DNA from: Ruminiclostridium sp.
GTDB taxonomy: Bacteria > Bacillota > Clostridia > Oscillospirales > Ruminococcaceae
Direction: 5' to 3'
Length of the DNA: 38,701 bases
Assembly (NCBI GenBank): GCA_017465545.1
Contig: JAFTVY010000036.1
Location: 1-38,701 of the forward strand
Below, piece by piece: positions 8,709 to 17,952 of this stretch. The position numbers and the translations under genes are program-made. The notes beneath the pieces were generated by a model. That model had not been told where the DNA came from and did no database searches. It saw only the letters and a list, made by a program, of their open reading frames with translations. How positions within the stretch are numbered: position 1 is the stretch's first letter; every line of letters starts with the position of its first letter.

Positions 8709-9086
8709 ATGGTAAGTATAAACAATCACTTAGGCACAATTAATTACACAAAGCAGTTCTTCTACAGTCTTATAGGCGGAACTGTTTCAAATTGCTTCGG
8801 CGTTGTTGATATGAACGCAGGCGACGTAAAACAGAGCTTTATCGAAAAGGTTCCCGTTCCCTTCATCAAGAAATTTGCAGAAAAGACCATCCTTGCTGAA
8901 AAGGGTGTTACTGTAAGATTCAAGAACGGCAAGCTTTATATTGACCTGCATATAACGGTTATGTACGGCGTCAACGTTGCCACAATCGTAAAGAGCATTA
9001 TCCACAAGGTAAGATATGCCGTAGAAGAGGAAACCGAGTTTTCCGTTGAAAAGGTAAACGTATTTGTGGATTCAGTAAAGATATAA
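8709..9086 (+). CDS. Asp23/Gls24 family (DUF322) envelope stress protein
   Basis: A 125-residue protein of the Asp23/Gls24 family. It starts NNHLGTINYTKQFFYSLIGG, carries the NCFGVVDMN segment, and ends with the family-typical YIDLHITVMYGVNVATIVKSI and EKVNVFVDSVKI strands. Relatives are abundant cytoplasmic proteins, some membrane-tethered, linked to cell-envelope homeostasis. It sits 30 bp before the DAK2-domain gene, the same order as yloU-yloV in Bacillus, which supports both calls. The start is fixed by GGAGGAAA 6 nt before the ATG. Confidence 0.93.
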   Translation: MVSINNHLGTINYTKQFFYSLIGGTVSNCFGVVDMNAGDVKQSFIEKVPVPFIKKFAEKTILAEKGVTVRFKNGKLYIDLHITVMYGVNVATIVKSIIHKVRYAVEEETEFSVEKVNVFVDSVKI

Positions 9087-9116
9087 GAAGAATAAAAACA
9101 AGGAGAGTAAGTTATT

Positions 9117-10757
9117 TTGAAGATCAGCGGTAAAATTCTCAGAGACGCAATTATTTCAGGTGCAAATAATATCTGCAACAACAAAGAGGCTGTCGATGAG
9201 CTCAACGTATTCCCCGTACCCGACGGTGATACGGGTACAAATATGTCAATGACAATCAAGAATGCTGTTGCAGAGCTTTCTATGATGAATGACAGCGTTT
9301 CTGCAGAAGAGGTTGCAAAGGCAGCCGCAGGAGCTATGTTAAGAGGTGCAAGAGGTAACTCAGGCGTTATTCTGTCACTCTTATTCAGAGGACTTTCAAA
9401 GGGACTCAAGGGCAAGACGGAGGCTACCACAGAGGAATACTGTGAGGCACTCCAGAAGGGTGTTGACGCAGCTTACAAGTCAGTTATGAAGCCCACAGAG
9501 GGTACTATCCTCACAGTAGCAAGAGAGGCAACGGAAAAGGTAAAGGAAGCAAACAGCGGTACTTTCAGCGAGCTGTTTACAGTTCTTCTGACAGAAGCAA
9601 AGGCGTCTCTTGACCGCACACCCGAATTATTACCCGTGCTTAAAAAGGCAGGCGTTGTAGACGCAGGCGGTATGGGCTACCTTGTAATTCTTCAGGGTAT
9701 GGCATCAGTAATTCAGGATGGAAAGATGATTGAGCTTGAAGGCGCTCAGTCAAAGGAAAACACTGTAAAGACAACAGGTGCTGACTCCTATGAGGCTGAT
9801 ATAGAATTTACCTACTGCACAGAGTTTATCGTTATGAAGAGCGATACGGAATCCGATTCTACAAAGCTTCGTGCATATCTTGAATCTATCGGTGACAGCG
9901 TTGTAGTCGTTGACGATGAAGGTATTATAAAGGTTCACGTTCACACAGAGCATCCCGGTAAGGCTATCGAAAAGGGTATCACCTTCGGTCCTCTCACAAA
10001 TATGAAGATTGAGAATATGAAGGAACAGAACAAGGGCGTTACCGCAAAGAAGGAAATGCAGAGCAAGAAGAAGCTCGCTCCCGTAAAGCCTGAAAAGGAA
10101 TTCGGCTTTGTTGCAGTTACTTCAGGTGCAGGTCTTGAAGAATTATTCAAGGATCTTGGCGCTGATACGATTGTAAGAGGCGGACAGACTATGAATCCTT
10201 CAACAGAGGACATTCTCGAAGCTATCAACGCAACACCCGCTCACAACGTATTCGTTCTTCCGAACAACAAGAATATAATTATGGCGGCTGAACAGGCAGT
10301 AAATCTTACTAATGACAGAAAGGTATGCGTTCTTCAGTCAAGAACCATTCCCCAGGGTATCACAGCAATGCTCGCCTTTGATGAATCTGCTGATTTCAAG
10401 GCAAACAGCGTAGAAATGACCAAGGCTCTTGACAGAGTAGGTTCAGGCTCTATCACCTATGCGGTAAGAGACAGCGACTTTGAAGGCAGACAGATAAAGA
10501 AGGGCGAAATCCTTGCTATGGAAAACGGCAAGCTCGCTATCGTAGAGCATGACATCAACAAGGCTCTTGTAAAGCTCACAAAGAAGCTCATAAAGTCCGA
10601 CTCCTCCTATATTACTCTTATCTATGGTAATGACGTTGCAGACGAGACTGCACAGAGTGCTTATGAGACTTTAAGATCCAAGATAAGCGATGACATCGAA
10701 ATCGTACTTGTAAACGGCGGTCAGCCTGTTTACTACTATATCATTTCAGTAGAATAA
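9117..10757 (+). CDS. fakA: DAK2-domain protein, FakA/YloV-like fatty acid kinase subunit
   Basis: A 546-residue protein with a TTG start, set by AGGAGAG 9 nt upstream. An N-terminal DAK2 domain (about 1-200) holds the nucleotide/Mg motif NVFPVPDGDTGTN with Asp36 and Asp38, and RGARGNSGVILS (76-87). A middle domain (about 225-315) includes IKVHVHTEHPGKAI, and the C-terminal third is DegV/FakB-like. This is the FakA layout; FakA phosphorylates fatty acids presented by FakB (DegV) proteins for phospholipid synthesis. No fakB is in the window. The linker near 300-325 is Lys-rich. The kinase assignment rests on family and gene order. Confidence 0.9.
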   Translation: MKISGKILRDAIISGANNICNNKEAVDELNVFPVPDGDTGTNMSMTIKNAVAELSMMNDSVSAEEVAKAAAGAMLRGARGNSGVILSLLFRGLSKGLKGKTEATTEEYCEALQKGVDAAYKSVMKPTEGTILTVAREATEKVKEANSGTFSELFTVLLTEAKASLDRTPELLPVLKKAGVVDAGGMGYLVILQGMASVIQDGKMIELEGAQSKENTVKTTGADSYEADIEFTYCTEFIVMKSDTESDSTKLRAYLESIGDSVVVVDDEGIIKVHVHTEHPGKAIEKGITFGPLTNMKIENMKEQNKGVTAKKEMQSKKKLAPVKPEKEFGFVAVTSGAGLEELFKDLGADTIVRGGQTMNPSTEDILEAINATPAHNVFVLPNNKNIIMAAEQAVNLTNDRKVCVLQSRTIPQGITAMLAFDESADFKANSVEMTKALDRVGSGSITYAVRDSDFEGRQIKKGEILAMENGKLAIVEHDINKALVKLTKKLIKSDSSYITLIYGNDVADETAQSAYETLRSKISDDIEIVLVNGGQPVYYYIISVE

Positions 10758-10759
10758 AT

Positions 10760-12793
10760 ATGAACAATAACAACAACCCTGCCGACTTCCCTGTATGCTT
10801 TGTCAAGGGAGTCGGTGAAAAAAGGGCTAAACTTTTACAAAAGCTTGGTATAAACACGGCAATGGATTTAGTTATGCATTATCCGAGAGGCTATATTGAT
10901 TTCAACGACGTAGTCCCGATAAGCAAAGTCTTATCCGAAGAAAGCTGTGTCATAAGAGCAACAGTCACTAAGAAGCTCGCTCCCTACAGAGGAGGAAGAG
11001 TTGATATATTCAAGTGTATCGTTTCTGACGGAAGCGGTGATATGCTTATCACCTTTTTCAACAGCGAATATTCTTTTAAAAGACTGATGCTTGATAAGGA
11101 ATACTGCTTTTACGGAAAGGCGGCGGGAGATTTTCTTCGTAAGGAAATGAACTCGCCTATTTTTATTGACGCAGACGAACCCGTAAAGCTACTCCCCCGA
11201 TACCGACTTACAGAAGGTTTATCCCATAATATCATATCCACCTGCGTAAAAAACGCACTTTCTGCCTTTGATTATGAGGATTGCTTTCATGGCGGATTCC
11301 TTAAAGAATACGGTCTTATATGCTACGGTGACGCTCTCAGGATGATCCATTTTCCTAAAACCATGGCGGAATATAATCTTGCAAAGCACAGACTTACCTT
11401 TGAAGAGCTTTTTACACTTCAGGCAGGTCTCAAATCAATGAGGAACAGGAAGCAGAAGCTTACGGGCTCTACAATGCAGAATAAAAGCCTTGAGCTCTAT
11501 TACAGCTCTCTGCCCTTCACACCTACAAACGCTCAGAAAAGAGCAATAGAGGACTGTGTACTGGATATGCAGAGAAGCGTCCCTATGAACAGACTTCTTC
11601 AGGGTGACGTAGGCTCAGGTAAGACTGCCGTTGCCGCCGCCGCTTGCTATTTTGCGGCAGTAAACGGATTCCAGTCTACTCTGATGGCACCAACGGAAAT
11701 CCTTGCAAAACAGCATTACGATACCTTATCAGGCTTTCTCTCCCCTCTTGGGATATGCGTTCAGCTTCTAACAGGCTCTTCAACAGCGGCGGAGAAAAAG
11801 AAGATACGCTCACTAATTGCAGACGGTACCGCAGACGTGGTAGTAGGCACCCAGACGCTTATCCAGAAGAACACGGAATTTTCAAATCTCGGTCTTGTGA
11901 TAGCCGACGAGCAACACCGTTTCGGAGTTGAGCAGAGAGCCGCACTCACCGGCAAGGGACGTAACCCCCATACTCTCATTATGTCTGCTACTCCTATCCC
12001 CCGCACACTGGGAATGATAATCTACGGAGATCTGGATATTTCAATTCTTGATGAAATGCCTAAGGGCAGACTCCCCGTAAAGACTTATGCTGTAAACACA
12101 AGCTATCACGAAAGGCTGTATAAATTTATTCTGAAATACGTACAGAACGGCTTTCAGGCGTATATCGTATGCCCTCTTATAGAGGAAGGTATGTCCGAAA
12201 AAGCAAGTGCTGTAAAGTATATAGAAGGTCTTTCTGAAACCTGCCTTAAAGATATACCTATAGGACTGCTGCACGGTAAAATGAAGCAGGCTGAAAAGGA
12301 TAAGGTAATGCAGGCATTCAAGGCGAATGAAATAAAGGTGCTTGTATCCACTACGGTTATTGAGGTAGGCGTAGACGTACCCAATGCGGTGGTTATGCTT
12401 ATAGAGAATGCTGAACAGTTTGGTCTGTCCCAGCTTCATCAGTTAAGAGGTCGTGTCGGCAGAGGCAAGGAGCAGGCACATTGTGTGCTTATCAGCGACA
12501 ACTGTAACAAATATACAAAGCAACGTATGGATACGATGGTCAGAACCTCGGACGGCTTTGAAATAGCCAACGAGGATCTCAAATTAAGAGGTCCCGGAGA
12601 CTTCTTCGGCAGTCGTCAGCACGGACTTCCGCCTTTACGCATTGCGGATTTATATGCCGATTTCGATATTCTCAAAATAACGGAAGCGGCGGCGGAAAAG
12701 ATACTGAAAAGCGATCCACAACTCGAAAAGCCTGAAAACAGCAAAATAAAGGAGCTTATAAGACGGCTTTTTGACAATGCTCCGGACGCTTAG
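10760..12793 (+). CDS. recG: ATP-dependent DNA helicase RecG
   Basis: A 677-residue helicase acting on stalled replication forks and Holliday junctions. In order: the N-terminal wedge with an OB-fold (about 10-145), the helicase core with Walker A GDVGSGKT (282-289), DEQH box (383-386) in IADEQHRFGVEQR, motif III SATPIPRT, and the C-terminal helicase domain with STTVIEVGVDVPNA and QLRGRVGRG. The C-terminal RecG stretch LKLRGPGDFFGSRQHG is intact. Length is normal. It begins 2 bp after the fakA stop with no clear Shine-Dalgarno, so translation probably depends on coupling. Confidence 0.96.
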   Translation: MNNNNNPADFPVCFVKGVGEKRAKLLQKLGINTAMDLVMHYPRGYIDFNDVVPISKVLSEESCVIRATVTKKLAPYRGGRVDIFKCIVSDGSGDMLITFFNSEYSFKRLMLDKEYCFYGKAAGDFLRKEMNSPIFIDADEPVKLLPRYRLTEGLSHNIISTCVKNALSAFDYEDCFHGGFLKEYGLICYGDALRMIHFPKTMAEYNLAKHRLTFEELFTLQAGLKSMRNRKQKLTGSTMQNKSLELYYSSLPFTPTNAQKRAIEDCVLDMQRSVPMNRLLQGDVGSGKTAVAAAACYFAAVNGFQSTLMAPTEILAKQHYDTLSGFLSPLGICVQLLTGSSTAAEKKKIRSLIADGTADVVVGTQTLIQKNTEFSNLGLVIADEQHRFGVEQRAALTGKGRNPHTLIMSATPIPRTLGMIIYGDLDISILDEMPKGRLPVKTYAVNTSYHERLYKFILKYVQNGFQAYIVCPLIEEGMSEKASAVKYIEGLSETCLKDIPIGLLHGKMKQAEKDKVMQAFKANEIKVLVSTTVIEVGVDVPNAVVMLIENAEQFGLSQLHQLRGRVGRGKEQAHCVLISDNCNKYTKQRMDTMVRTSDGFEIANEDLKLRGPGDFFGSRQHGLPPLRIADLYADFDILKITEAAAEKILKSDPQLEKPENSKIKELIRRLFDNAPDA

Positions 12794-12804
12794 AAAGGAA
12801 TTAT

Positions 12805-13557
12805 ATGTCAGAAGAACTTGAACGCTGGCGTTATCCGAGATTTTTTTCGGATAATATAGACGCAGACAGCGATACTATACTTATAGACGGTGAGGATGCA
12901 AAGCATATCACCTCGGTTTTACGTATGAAAAAGGGCGACAAGGCTATCATCTGCGACAAGAACAGCACAGATTATCTGTGCGAGCTTGAATCGGGAGATA
13001 AAAGCTTCGTAGAGTTCAGGGTAATGGAAAGCCGTAAAAACAGTGCCGAGCCTGACGTGGAAATAACGCTGTATCAGGCTGTGCCAAAAAACGACAAGCT
13101 TGATTTCATCGTTCAGAAGGCTACCGAGCTTGGCGCCACAAGAATCGTTCCTTTTAATTCAAAACGATGCGTATCAAAGCCTGACAGCAAAAGCGCAGAA
13201 AAGAAGGTACAAAGGCTACAGCGCATATGCTATGAGGCATCCAAGCAATGCGGCAGAGGAATAATCCCTGAGGTTATGCCCTTTACCGACTTCAAATCTG
13301 CAGTAAACAGTATAGAGGATGATACCACAGCATTGATATTTTACGAATGCGGCGGCGAAAAAATAAAGAACATCGACCTTTCAAAAAAGAAGATTGCAAT
13401 TTTCATTGGTAGCGAAGGCGGATTTGAAAAGGAAGAGGTAGATTTTGCGGTTTCAAAGGGATTTATCTCCGCATATCTCGGAGAAAGAATCTTAAGATGT
13501 GAGACTGCACCCATAGCCGCCCTTGCCGTTTTGATGAATGTAACAGAAAATCTATAA
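12805..13557 (+). CDS. rsmE: 16S rRNA (uracil(1498)-N(3))-methyltransferase
   Basis: A 250-residue SPOUT methyltransferase that makes m3U1498 in 16S rRNA. An N-terminal PUA-like domain (about 12-75: DGEDAKHITSVLRMKKGD) is followed by the trefoil-knot catalytic domain, with the RsmE motifs KNDKLDFIVQKATELGATRIVPF, IFIGSEGGFEKEEVD and LGERILRCETAPIAAL. It follows recG by 11 bp with GAAAGGAA as ribosome site and ends the operon. RsmE often adjoins prmA; here no prmA is present. Confidence 0.95.
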   Translation: MSEELERWRYPRFFSDNIDADSDTILIDGEDAKHITSVLRMKKGDKAIICDKNSTDYLCELESGDKSFVEFRVMESRKNSAEPDVEITLYQAVPKNDKLDFIVQKATELGATRIVPFNSKRCVSKPDSKSAEKKVQRLQRICYEASKQCGRGIIPEVMPFTDFKSAVNSIEDDTTALIFYECGGEKIKNIDLSKKKIAIFIGSEGGFEKEEVDFAVSKGFISAYLGERILRCETAPIAALAVLMNVTENL

Positions 13558-13594
13558 ATGTTTTGTCTAAAATGTCAATATTTATAAATTACAC

Positions 13595-13623
13595 TTGAAA
13601 TTTATTTCAATCTGGTGTATAAT
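13595..13623 (+). promoter_or_regulatory. Sigma-A promoter for the 87-residue membrane peptide
   Basis: TTGAAA (13595-13600), a 17-bp spacer, and TATAAT (13618-13623). A dyad TTGAAA-TTTA-TTTCAA (13595-13610) overlaps the -35 box and could be an operator. Confidence 0.8.
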
Positions 13624-13667
13624 TAAGAAAAGTTTATTGGTGCAAAACCAAAGAAAGAGGTAAAAAT

Positions 13668-13931
13668 ATGAAGGCATTTACAGGATTCGCCATTGGCATT
13701 CTCGCAGTTGTTGGTGCAATTGCAGCTATCGGCATTTATTTAAAGAAGAAGACAGAAAAGGAACAGCTCGAATACGAAAAGTTCGATGAAATCATGGACA
13801 GCGACGAAGATTTCGACGCATTCTTTGACGAAGAAGACGAAATCATCGACGAAGCTGAAGAAGCTGTTGAAGACGCAAAGGACGCTGTTGCAGAAGTAAT
13901 CGCTGACGTAGCAGAAGAAATTGCTGAATAA
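13668..13931 (+). CDS. Small single-pass membrane protein with an acidic tail, 87 residues
   Basis: I do not recognise a family. Residues 3-26 form one hydrophobic Ala/Gly/Ile helix, followed by a stop-transfer KKKTEK. That predicts N-terminus outside and C-terminus in the cytoplasm, although a short signal anchor of the other topology is possible. Residues 36-87 are very acidic (DEDFDAFFDEEDEIIDEAEE and onward) and likely form an extended or coiled helix with Ala/Val spacing. The gene has a consensus promoter, an AAAGAGG site and its own terminator, so it is a separate and probably well-expressed unit. A YtxH-like envelope peptide is a loose analogy only. Confidence 0.75.
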   Translation: MKAFTGFAIGILAVVGAIAAIGIYLKKKTEKEQLEYEKFDEIMDSDEDFDAFFDEEDEIIDEAEEAVEDAKDAVAEVIADVAEEIAE

Positions 13932-13951
13932 TTTCTGATTACAAAGACTTA

Positions 13952-13980
13952 AAACCCGTGAAGGTATCCTTCACGGGTTT
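13952..13980. terminator. Intrinsic terminator
   Basis: A 13-bp stem AAACCCGTGAAGG / CCTTCACGGGTTT with a TAT loop, followed by TTGTTT on the plus strand. A T-run on the other strand lets it also end the convergent lipoprotein gene. Confidence 0.9.
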
Positions 13981-13993
13981 TTGTTTACTATTT

Positions 13994-16606
13994 TCAGCGT
14001 AATGAGTAAAGCTCGGTGTTTTTAAGAGCAAGCATAGAAACCTGTGGCAGTTCACCTGCTTTTGACAGAAGAACCGTGCTGTAGCTTTCATATACGAAAT
14101 CCTCAATCAGAGCCGAAGCAGTCAGATCGTATACCATAGCTCTTGACGTGTGGGTATAAAGCTTCTTTGCACCCTCCCCGTCGTTCTTCGAGGAAGAAGA
14201 ATGAGAACTACCGGCATCAACACCTGCACATATAAGATATCTTACGCCTGATACGTCAAAGCCGACGGATGAAAGCTCCTCCTTGAGAGTAACGCCCTCG
14301 GGAAGCATATTTACAAGCTGTGTTATCTGTGCCGACGTAACGCCGTCCAACACGCTGTGCTGACTATATATATCAAGGCTGAAGCTTCTGCCGAGAGTGT
14401 TACAGAATACCCTGTCTCCCCCGCTTACTGCTGTTTTGTTCGCCGCATAAAATTCAGCAATACCACCTGCACTTTTGTTAAAGGCGATATACAGCTCGTT
14501 TTCCGATGTAAGCTCCGAATCTACGGCAAGGGATAGCAAAGATAACAGATAACCCTTTACAAGCACTCCATTTACGTAGTATCTGAATTCAGTTTTAGGC
14601 GTTATTGTCTGAGGCTGCCAGTTAAAGGTGCAATCCATGAGATAATCGTAATTATAAAGCGCACCATTTTCAGCCATATAACTGTCTGCAACCCTGAGCA
14701 TAAGCTCGGCGAAGGACATTCCCTTTATCTTGCTGTCAAACAGCGTTCTGATAGCGGCTAAAGAGCTTTTGTATTCATCATACAGCTTGTCAACCTCTTC
14801 GGGTGTCATATTCTCAACGTCTGCCGATTCGTACCGCATAATAGCGTCTAAATGAGGCTGTGCTGACATTATAACAGCCTTTAGCATATCAACGTCGCTT
14901 AAAAATACGTCAAGCTTGTTTGTAGCATCTGTTATGCTATGTTTCTTTTCCGTTACGGTATTGATATGCACGCAGTTATATATTTTTGTATGCAGATTAT
15001 CAAAATAAATTGTTTTCTCGTCTAACATTCCAAGATAGGAAGAAAGCATCTTTTTGTCCTGATAGCTTACTTTTCCTATATTTGAAAGCTTAGACATATC
15101 ATCAGAAAACGCATTCGCCCATGCCTTTGCCATAAGTGCGGTAAGATGCTCCATTTCGCTCTGGGAGAACTTGTCCGAGTCGGGTGCCGAAGCTCTTTCC
15201 TTTGCGCTGTAACGTAAGGGAAATGCGGGGATAGATTCGTTTTCTCCCCATCTGTTGAAAAGAGAGCTTGCCTTCAGCGCTACGGTACCGTAAAGCTCAG
15301 CTGTATCAGCGGTGGAGGTTTTCGGGATGGTAAATTCTATCTCGGCGTTATCATCCTGAAGCTGGATCGTTTCTACCACAGCTCTGGAATAATCCCCACC
15401 GAACACAAAGCTTGTTTTACTTACAACGTTGAAGCTTCCGTTTATAACGGAAAATCTCGCTTTAACCCTGAAGTCAGAACCGTTTTCCGTTACTGAAAGT
15501 ATCTGTGCGTAAACGTCGGGCTTGCTTGGTTTTATAGAAAAATCAAGCTTTTCGTTTATATTGAGAGCCGTTTCATTTATTGTAAAGGTGCTTGACGAGA
15601 TTTCTGTAATTGCATCCTCCACAGACTCAAAATCAAAGCTTAAGTATACAAGAGCTTCGTCAGGCGATACTCTGTTTACTCTGTTGATAGTGATTGCAGG
15701 GTTATCGCAGGACAACATCTCGGCGGATACGGAATCTGTAAAGGTGGCATCTCTGAGACTTACGGGAATGCAGGAATAGTTGAAGGTTGCCTCAAAGCCG
15801 TCCATATCCGTGATGACCAGAGGAGAGGTTATTCTTATCTCCGCCGTTACGTCCTCGGAGCTGTCGGTTATTACGTTTTTATCTACGGTTATATAACCTG
15901 TCTGAGAGTTATCATTATAACTGCACAGAATATCAACGGTAAGAGTGTTTTCGCCCGTCCGTTCCACCTTTTCAACGTCGCAGGATGAAAAACCCGCTGA
16001 CAGGGTTACGTCCTTTTCCGTTATTTTATCAGAAAAGCTTGTTTTATCCAAGGTAAGCTTTACTGAAATCCTTTCGTGGCTTCTTATAACGTGAGCTGTA
16101 TCTGAAACCATTGAATAACGGGAATATTTGACCAGTGCATAGCTGTAAAGCAGTTTATCATCCTTATTGCTGTCCTTATCGATAATAAAGATATATCCGC
16201 AAGGTCTGTTTTCTGCAAAGTCATTATCCGTAAAGGATACAGATACAGAGTTGCCTGAATTTAAAACCTCGGTGGGAGTTATATCGGTTACGCTGTACTC
16301 ATCCTCACGGAGCTGAATTCCCTTTTCGCTGTCTATCTGCGGAAGCTTATCCGCATCCGCTGTTACGTAGCATATCTTTATATCATCCGCATTGATATTA
16401 TCGGATAGCTCCGCTGTACCGCTGAAATTTACCGTGAATTTACCCTGACTGTTATAGGATATTTCGCTGTCACACTTCAGTTCAGTGTATACGTCGCTTG
16501 CTTTCGGCAAGTCTTCCTTAACCTCTGCACATCCTGATATTACCGACGTAAAAACAGAAAAAGCGAGTATTACAGCGATTTTTCTATATATATTAAGTTT
16601 TTTCAT
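13994..16606 (-). CDS. Large predicted lipoprotein, 870 residues, unknown function
   Basis: A secreted lipoprotein. It begins MKKLNIYRKIAVILAFSV and has a lipobox VISGC with the lipidated Cys26. I chose this ATG because GGAAAGGCAG precedes it and the signal peptide starts here; a longer in-frame reading from 16693 would bury the signal and overlap the upstream gene. Residues about 30-490 look like serial beta-sandwich modules (repeated patterns such as VSVSFTDNDF, ITSPLVITDMDG, STFTINETALN). Residues about 500-870 look more alpha-helical. I see no catalytic motif. It lies 34 bp after the transglutaminase-like gene, so the two probably act together at the cell surface. Confidence 0.78.
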   Translation of the reverse strand: MKKLNIYRKIAVILAFSVFTSVISGCAEVKEDLPKASDVYTELKCDSEISYNSQGKFTVNFSGTAELSDNINADDIKICYVTADADKLPQIDSEKGIQLREDEYSVTDITPTEVLNSGNSVSVSFTDNDFAENRPCGYIFIIDKDSNKDDKLLYSYALVKYSRYSMVSDTAHVIRSHERISVKLTLDKTSFSDKITEKDVTLSAGFSSCDVEKVERTGENTLTVDILCSYNDNSQTGYITVDKNVITDSSEDVTAEIRITSPLVITDMDGFEATFNYSCIPVSLRDATFTDSVSAEMLSCDNPAITINRVNRVSPDEALVYLSFDFESVEDAITEISSSTFTINETALNINEKLDFSIKPSKPDVYAQILSVTENGSDFRVKARFSVINGSFNVVSKTSFVFGGDYSRAVVETIQLQDDNAEIEFTIPKTSTADTAELYGTVALKASSLFNRWGENESIPAFPLRYSAKERASAPDSDKFSQSEMEHLTALMAKAWANAFSDDMSKLSNIGKVSYQDKKMLSSYLGMLDEKTIYFDNLHTKIYNCVHINTVTEKKHSITDATNKLDVFLSDVDMLKAVIMSAQPHLDAIMRYESADVENMTPEEVDKLYDEYKSSLAAIRTLFDSKIKGMSFAELMLRVADSYMAENGALYNYDYLMDCTFNWQPQTITPKTEFRYYVNGVLVKGYLLSLLSLAVDSELTSENELYIAFNKSAGGIAEFYAANKTAVSGGDRVFCNTLGRSFSLDIYSQHSVLDGVTSAQITQLVNMLPEGVTLKEELSSVGFDVSGVRYLICAGVDAGSSHSSSSKNDGEGAKKLYTHTSRAMVYDLTASALIEDFVYESYSTVLLSKAGELPQVSMLALKNTELYSLR

Positions 16607-16640
16607 AATCTCTGCCTTTCCTGAATTCCGGATATAATCA

Positions 16641-17936
16641 TCAATAATATGACTCCTGAGAATAGTAATTTTCAAACACGTAATAATCATCACGGGCTTC
16701 GGGAATCGGATAGTAATTAAATTCCGTATAAAGCTTACGTGAGGTATCCGTATCGTCTATCATAGGATATACAGAACGGGCATTTTCCTTTTTCATCATT
16801 TCATCGTTGAAATTGAAATAATCGTAATAAATTTCACTCTTCAACGTGCCGTCATCCCAGGTGAGGTCCATATGATACCACTGGTTATCAATGCTTATCA
16901 TATTCCACATATGACCGATACCCTGCGATTCGCCTATAATAAGAAGGTTTTCGACGCCTATTCTCTGACAGATATACTGGAAAGCTCTGGAGTAGGATTC
17001 ACAAACGCCCACTTTATCCACAAGCACGCCAAATGCCTCGTAGTCGCCCGTTTTATCCATAGTATCGGAATATTTACAATTATAGAGTATCTCGTTATGT
17101 ACCTGCACGAGATAGTCCATAAGAGTATAGCTTCCGTCTGCCTTCTGCAGTATCTGGTCTACCCTTTCCTTCGTTTTCTTTTCGTAATACTTTACGTCGC
17201 TTTCCTTGAAGTCAAAACCTAAGGTGAGAGACGTGATATTATCGTTTGAGCCGTTGCAGTTAAGACTCAAAAGAGGAACCTGGAACATAAGAGGATTATC
17301 GTAATTTACGCAGAACAGAATTTTCTGCACCTTTGAATTGGTGAGATTCTGTGAGCCGAAGCTTATGGTAGGCGTAAAGTTCTTTGCCGCCTCGTATATT
17401 TTCGTATAGATATACTTCTCATCATTATCAAGGGAGTTATAACCGTAGGCATAGTGATAATCGGTTGCATCCTTGAAAATAACGTAGGAAAAGAATACTA
17501 TGTCGCTGAGCTTATCACCATCTACAGCACATACGCATAAGAAGGTGCTTTCATTTATCTCAATACCCTTTGAATCGTCATACAGAAGAGAGTCCGCTTC
17601 GGGTATGGTGCCATCAATGGTATACCTTATTTCCTTATACTCGCTGTCGAAGTAAAGCTTCTGTGCTCTGCTGTAGAAGCCCGAATCTATAGAAGCTGTT
17701 ATTTCAGCCTTGAAGTCTCTTATATCGTGTTCTTCGCCGAACTCTGCAAGGAAAGGAAGGTGTCCAGGTGCATCCACGCTCTTTCTGAGCTGTTCATAGT
17801 CCTGTGACAGATCCTGTGCAAATACCCGGCTTGTAATTGCAGTAAAGCGATCGCCCAAGTTTTCTGCTGTAGTAAATAAGCTCACTATAATGCCAAGTAT
17901 AAGAATCATACTGAATGCCGCTGTACTTTTGTTCAT
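16641..17936 (-). CDS. Secreted or anchored transglutaminase-like cysteine protein
   Basis: 431 residues. The N-terminus (residues 6-22) is a hydrophobic signal or anchor without a lipobox. Residues about 75-155 resemble the small chitobiase/hexosaminidase C-terminal beta module (YFDSEYKEIRYTIDGTIP). Residues about 275-365 are a transglutaminase-like core with the full papain-type triad: Cys312 in VGVCESYSRAFQ, His342 in GIGHMWNMI and Asp357 in WYHMDLTWDD. Bacterial members are often peptidases or peptide-bond-forming enzymes of the cell surface; the actual reaction is unknown. It is downstream of the dnaI-like gene (16 bp) and upstream of the lipoprotein gene. Confidence 0.85.
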   Translation of the reverse strand: MNKSTAAFSMILILGIIVSLFTTAENLGDRFTAITSRVFAQDLSQDYEQLRKSVDAPGHLPFLAEFGEEHDIRDFKAEITASIDSGFYSRAQKLYFDSEYKEIRYTIDGTIPEADSLLYDDSKGIEINESTFLCVCAVDGDKLSDIVFFSYVIFKDATDYHYAYGYNSLDNDEKYIYTKIYEAAKNFTPTISFGSQNLTNSKVQKILFCVNYDNPLMFQVPLLSLNCNGSNDNITSLTLGFDFKESDVKYYEKKTKERVDQILQKADGSYTLMDYLVQVHNEILYNCKYSDTMDKTGDYEAFGVLVDKVGVCESYSRAFQYICQRIGVENLLIIGESQGIGHMWNMISIDNQWYHMDLTWDDGTLKSEIYYDYFNFNDEMMKKENARSVYPMIDDTDTSRKLYTEFNYYPIPEARDDYYVFENYYSQESYY

Positions 17937-17952
17937 CGTATATCCACCCTTA

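Noticed and set aside
8119-8739. 206-codon minus-strand frame over ispE
   Set aside because: Antisense shadow; its start would lie past the promoter and start of the asp23 gene.
13558-13594. A terminator after rsmE
   Set aside because: The short gap is AT-rich without a stable stem; the only clear signal is the promoter of the next gene.
16607-16693. Longer N-terminus for the large lipoprotein
   Set aside because: It would place 29 residues before a clear signal peptide and overlap the upstream gene; ATG 16606 has the ribosome site.
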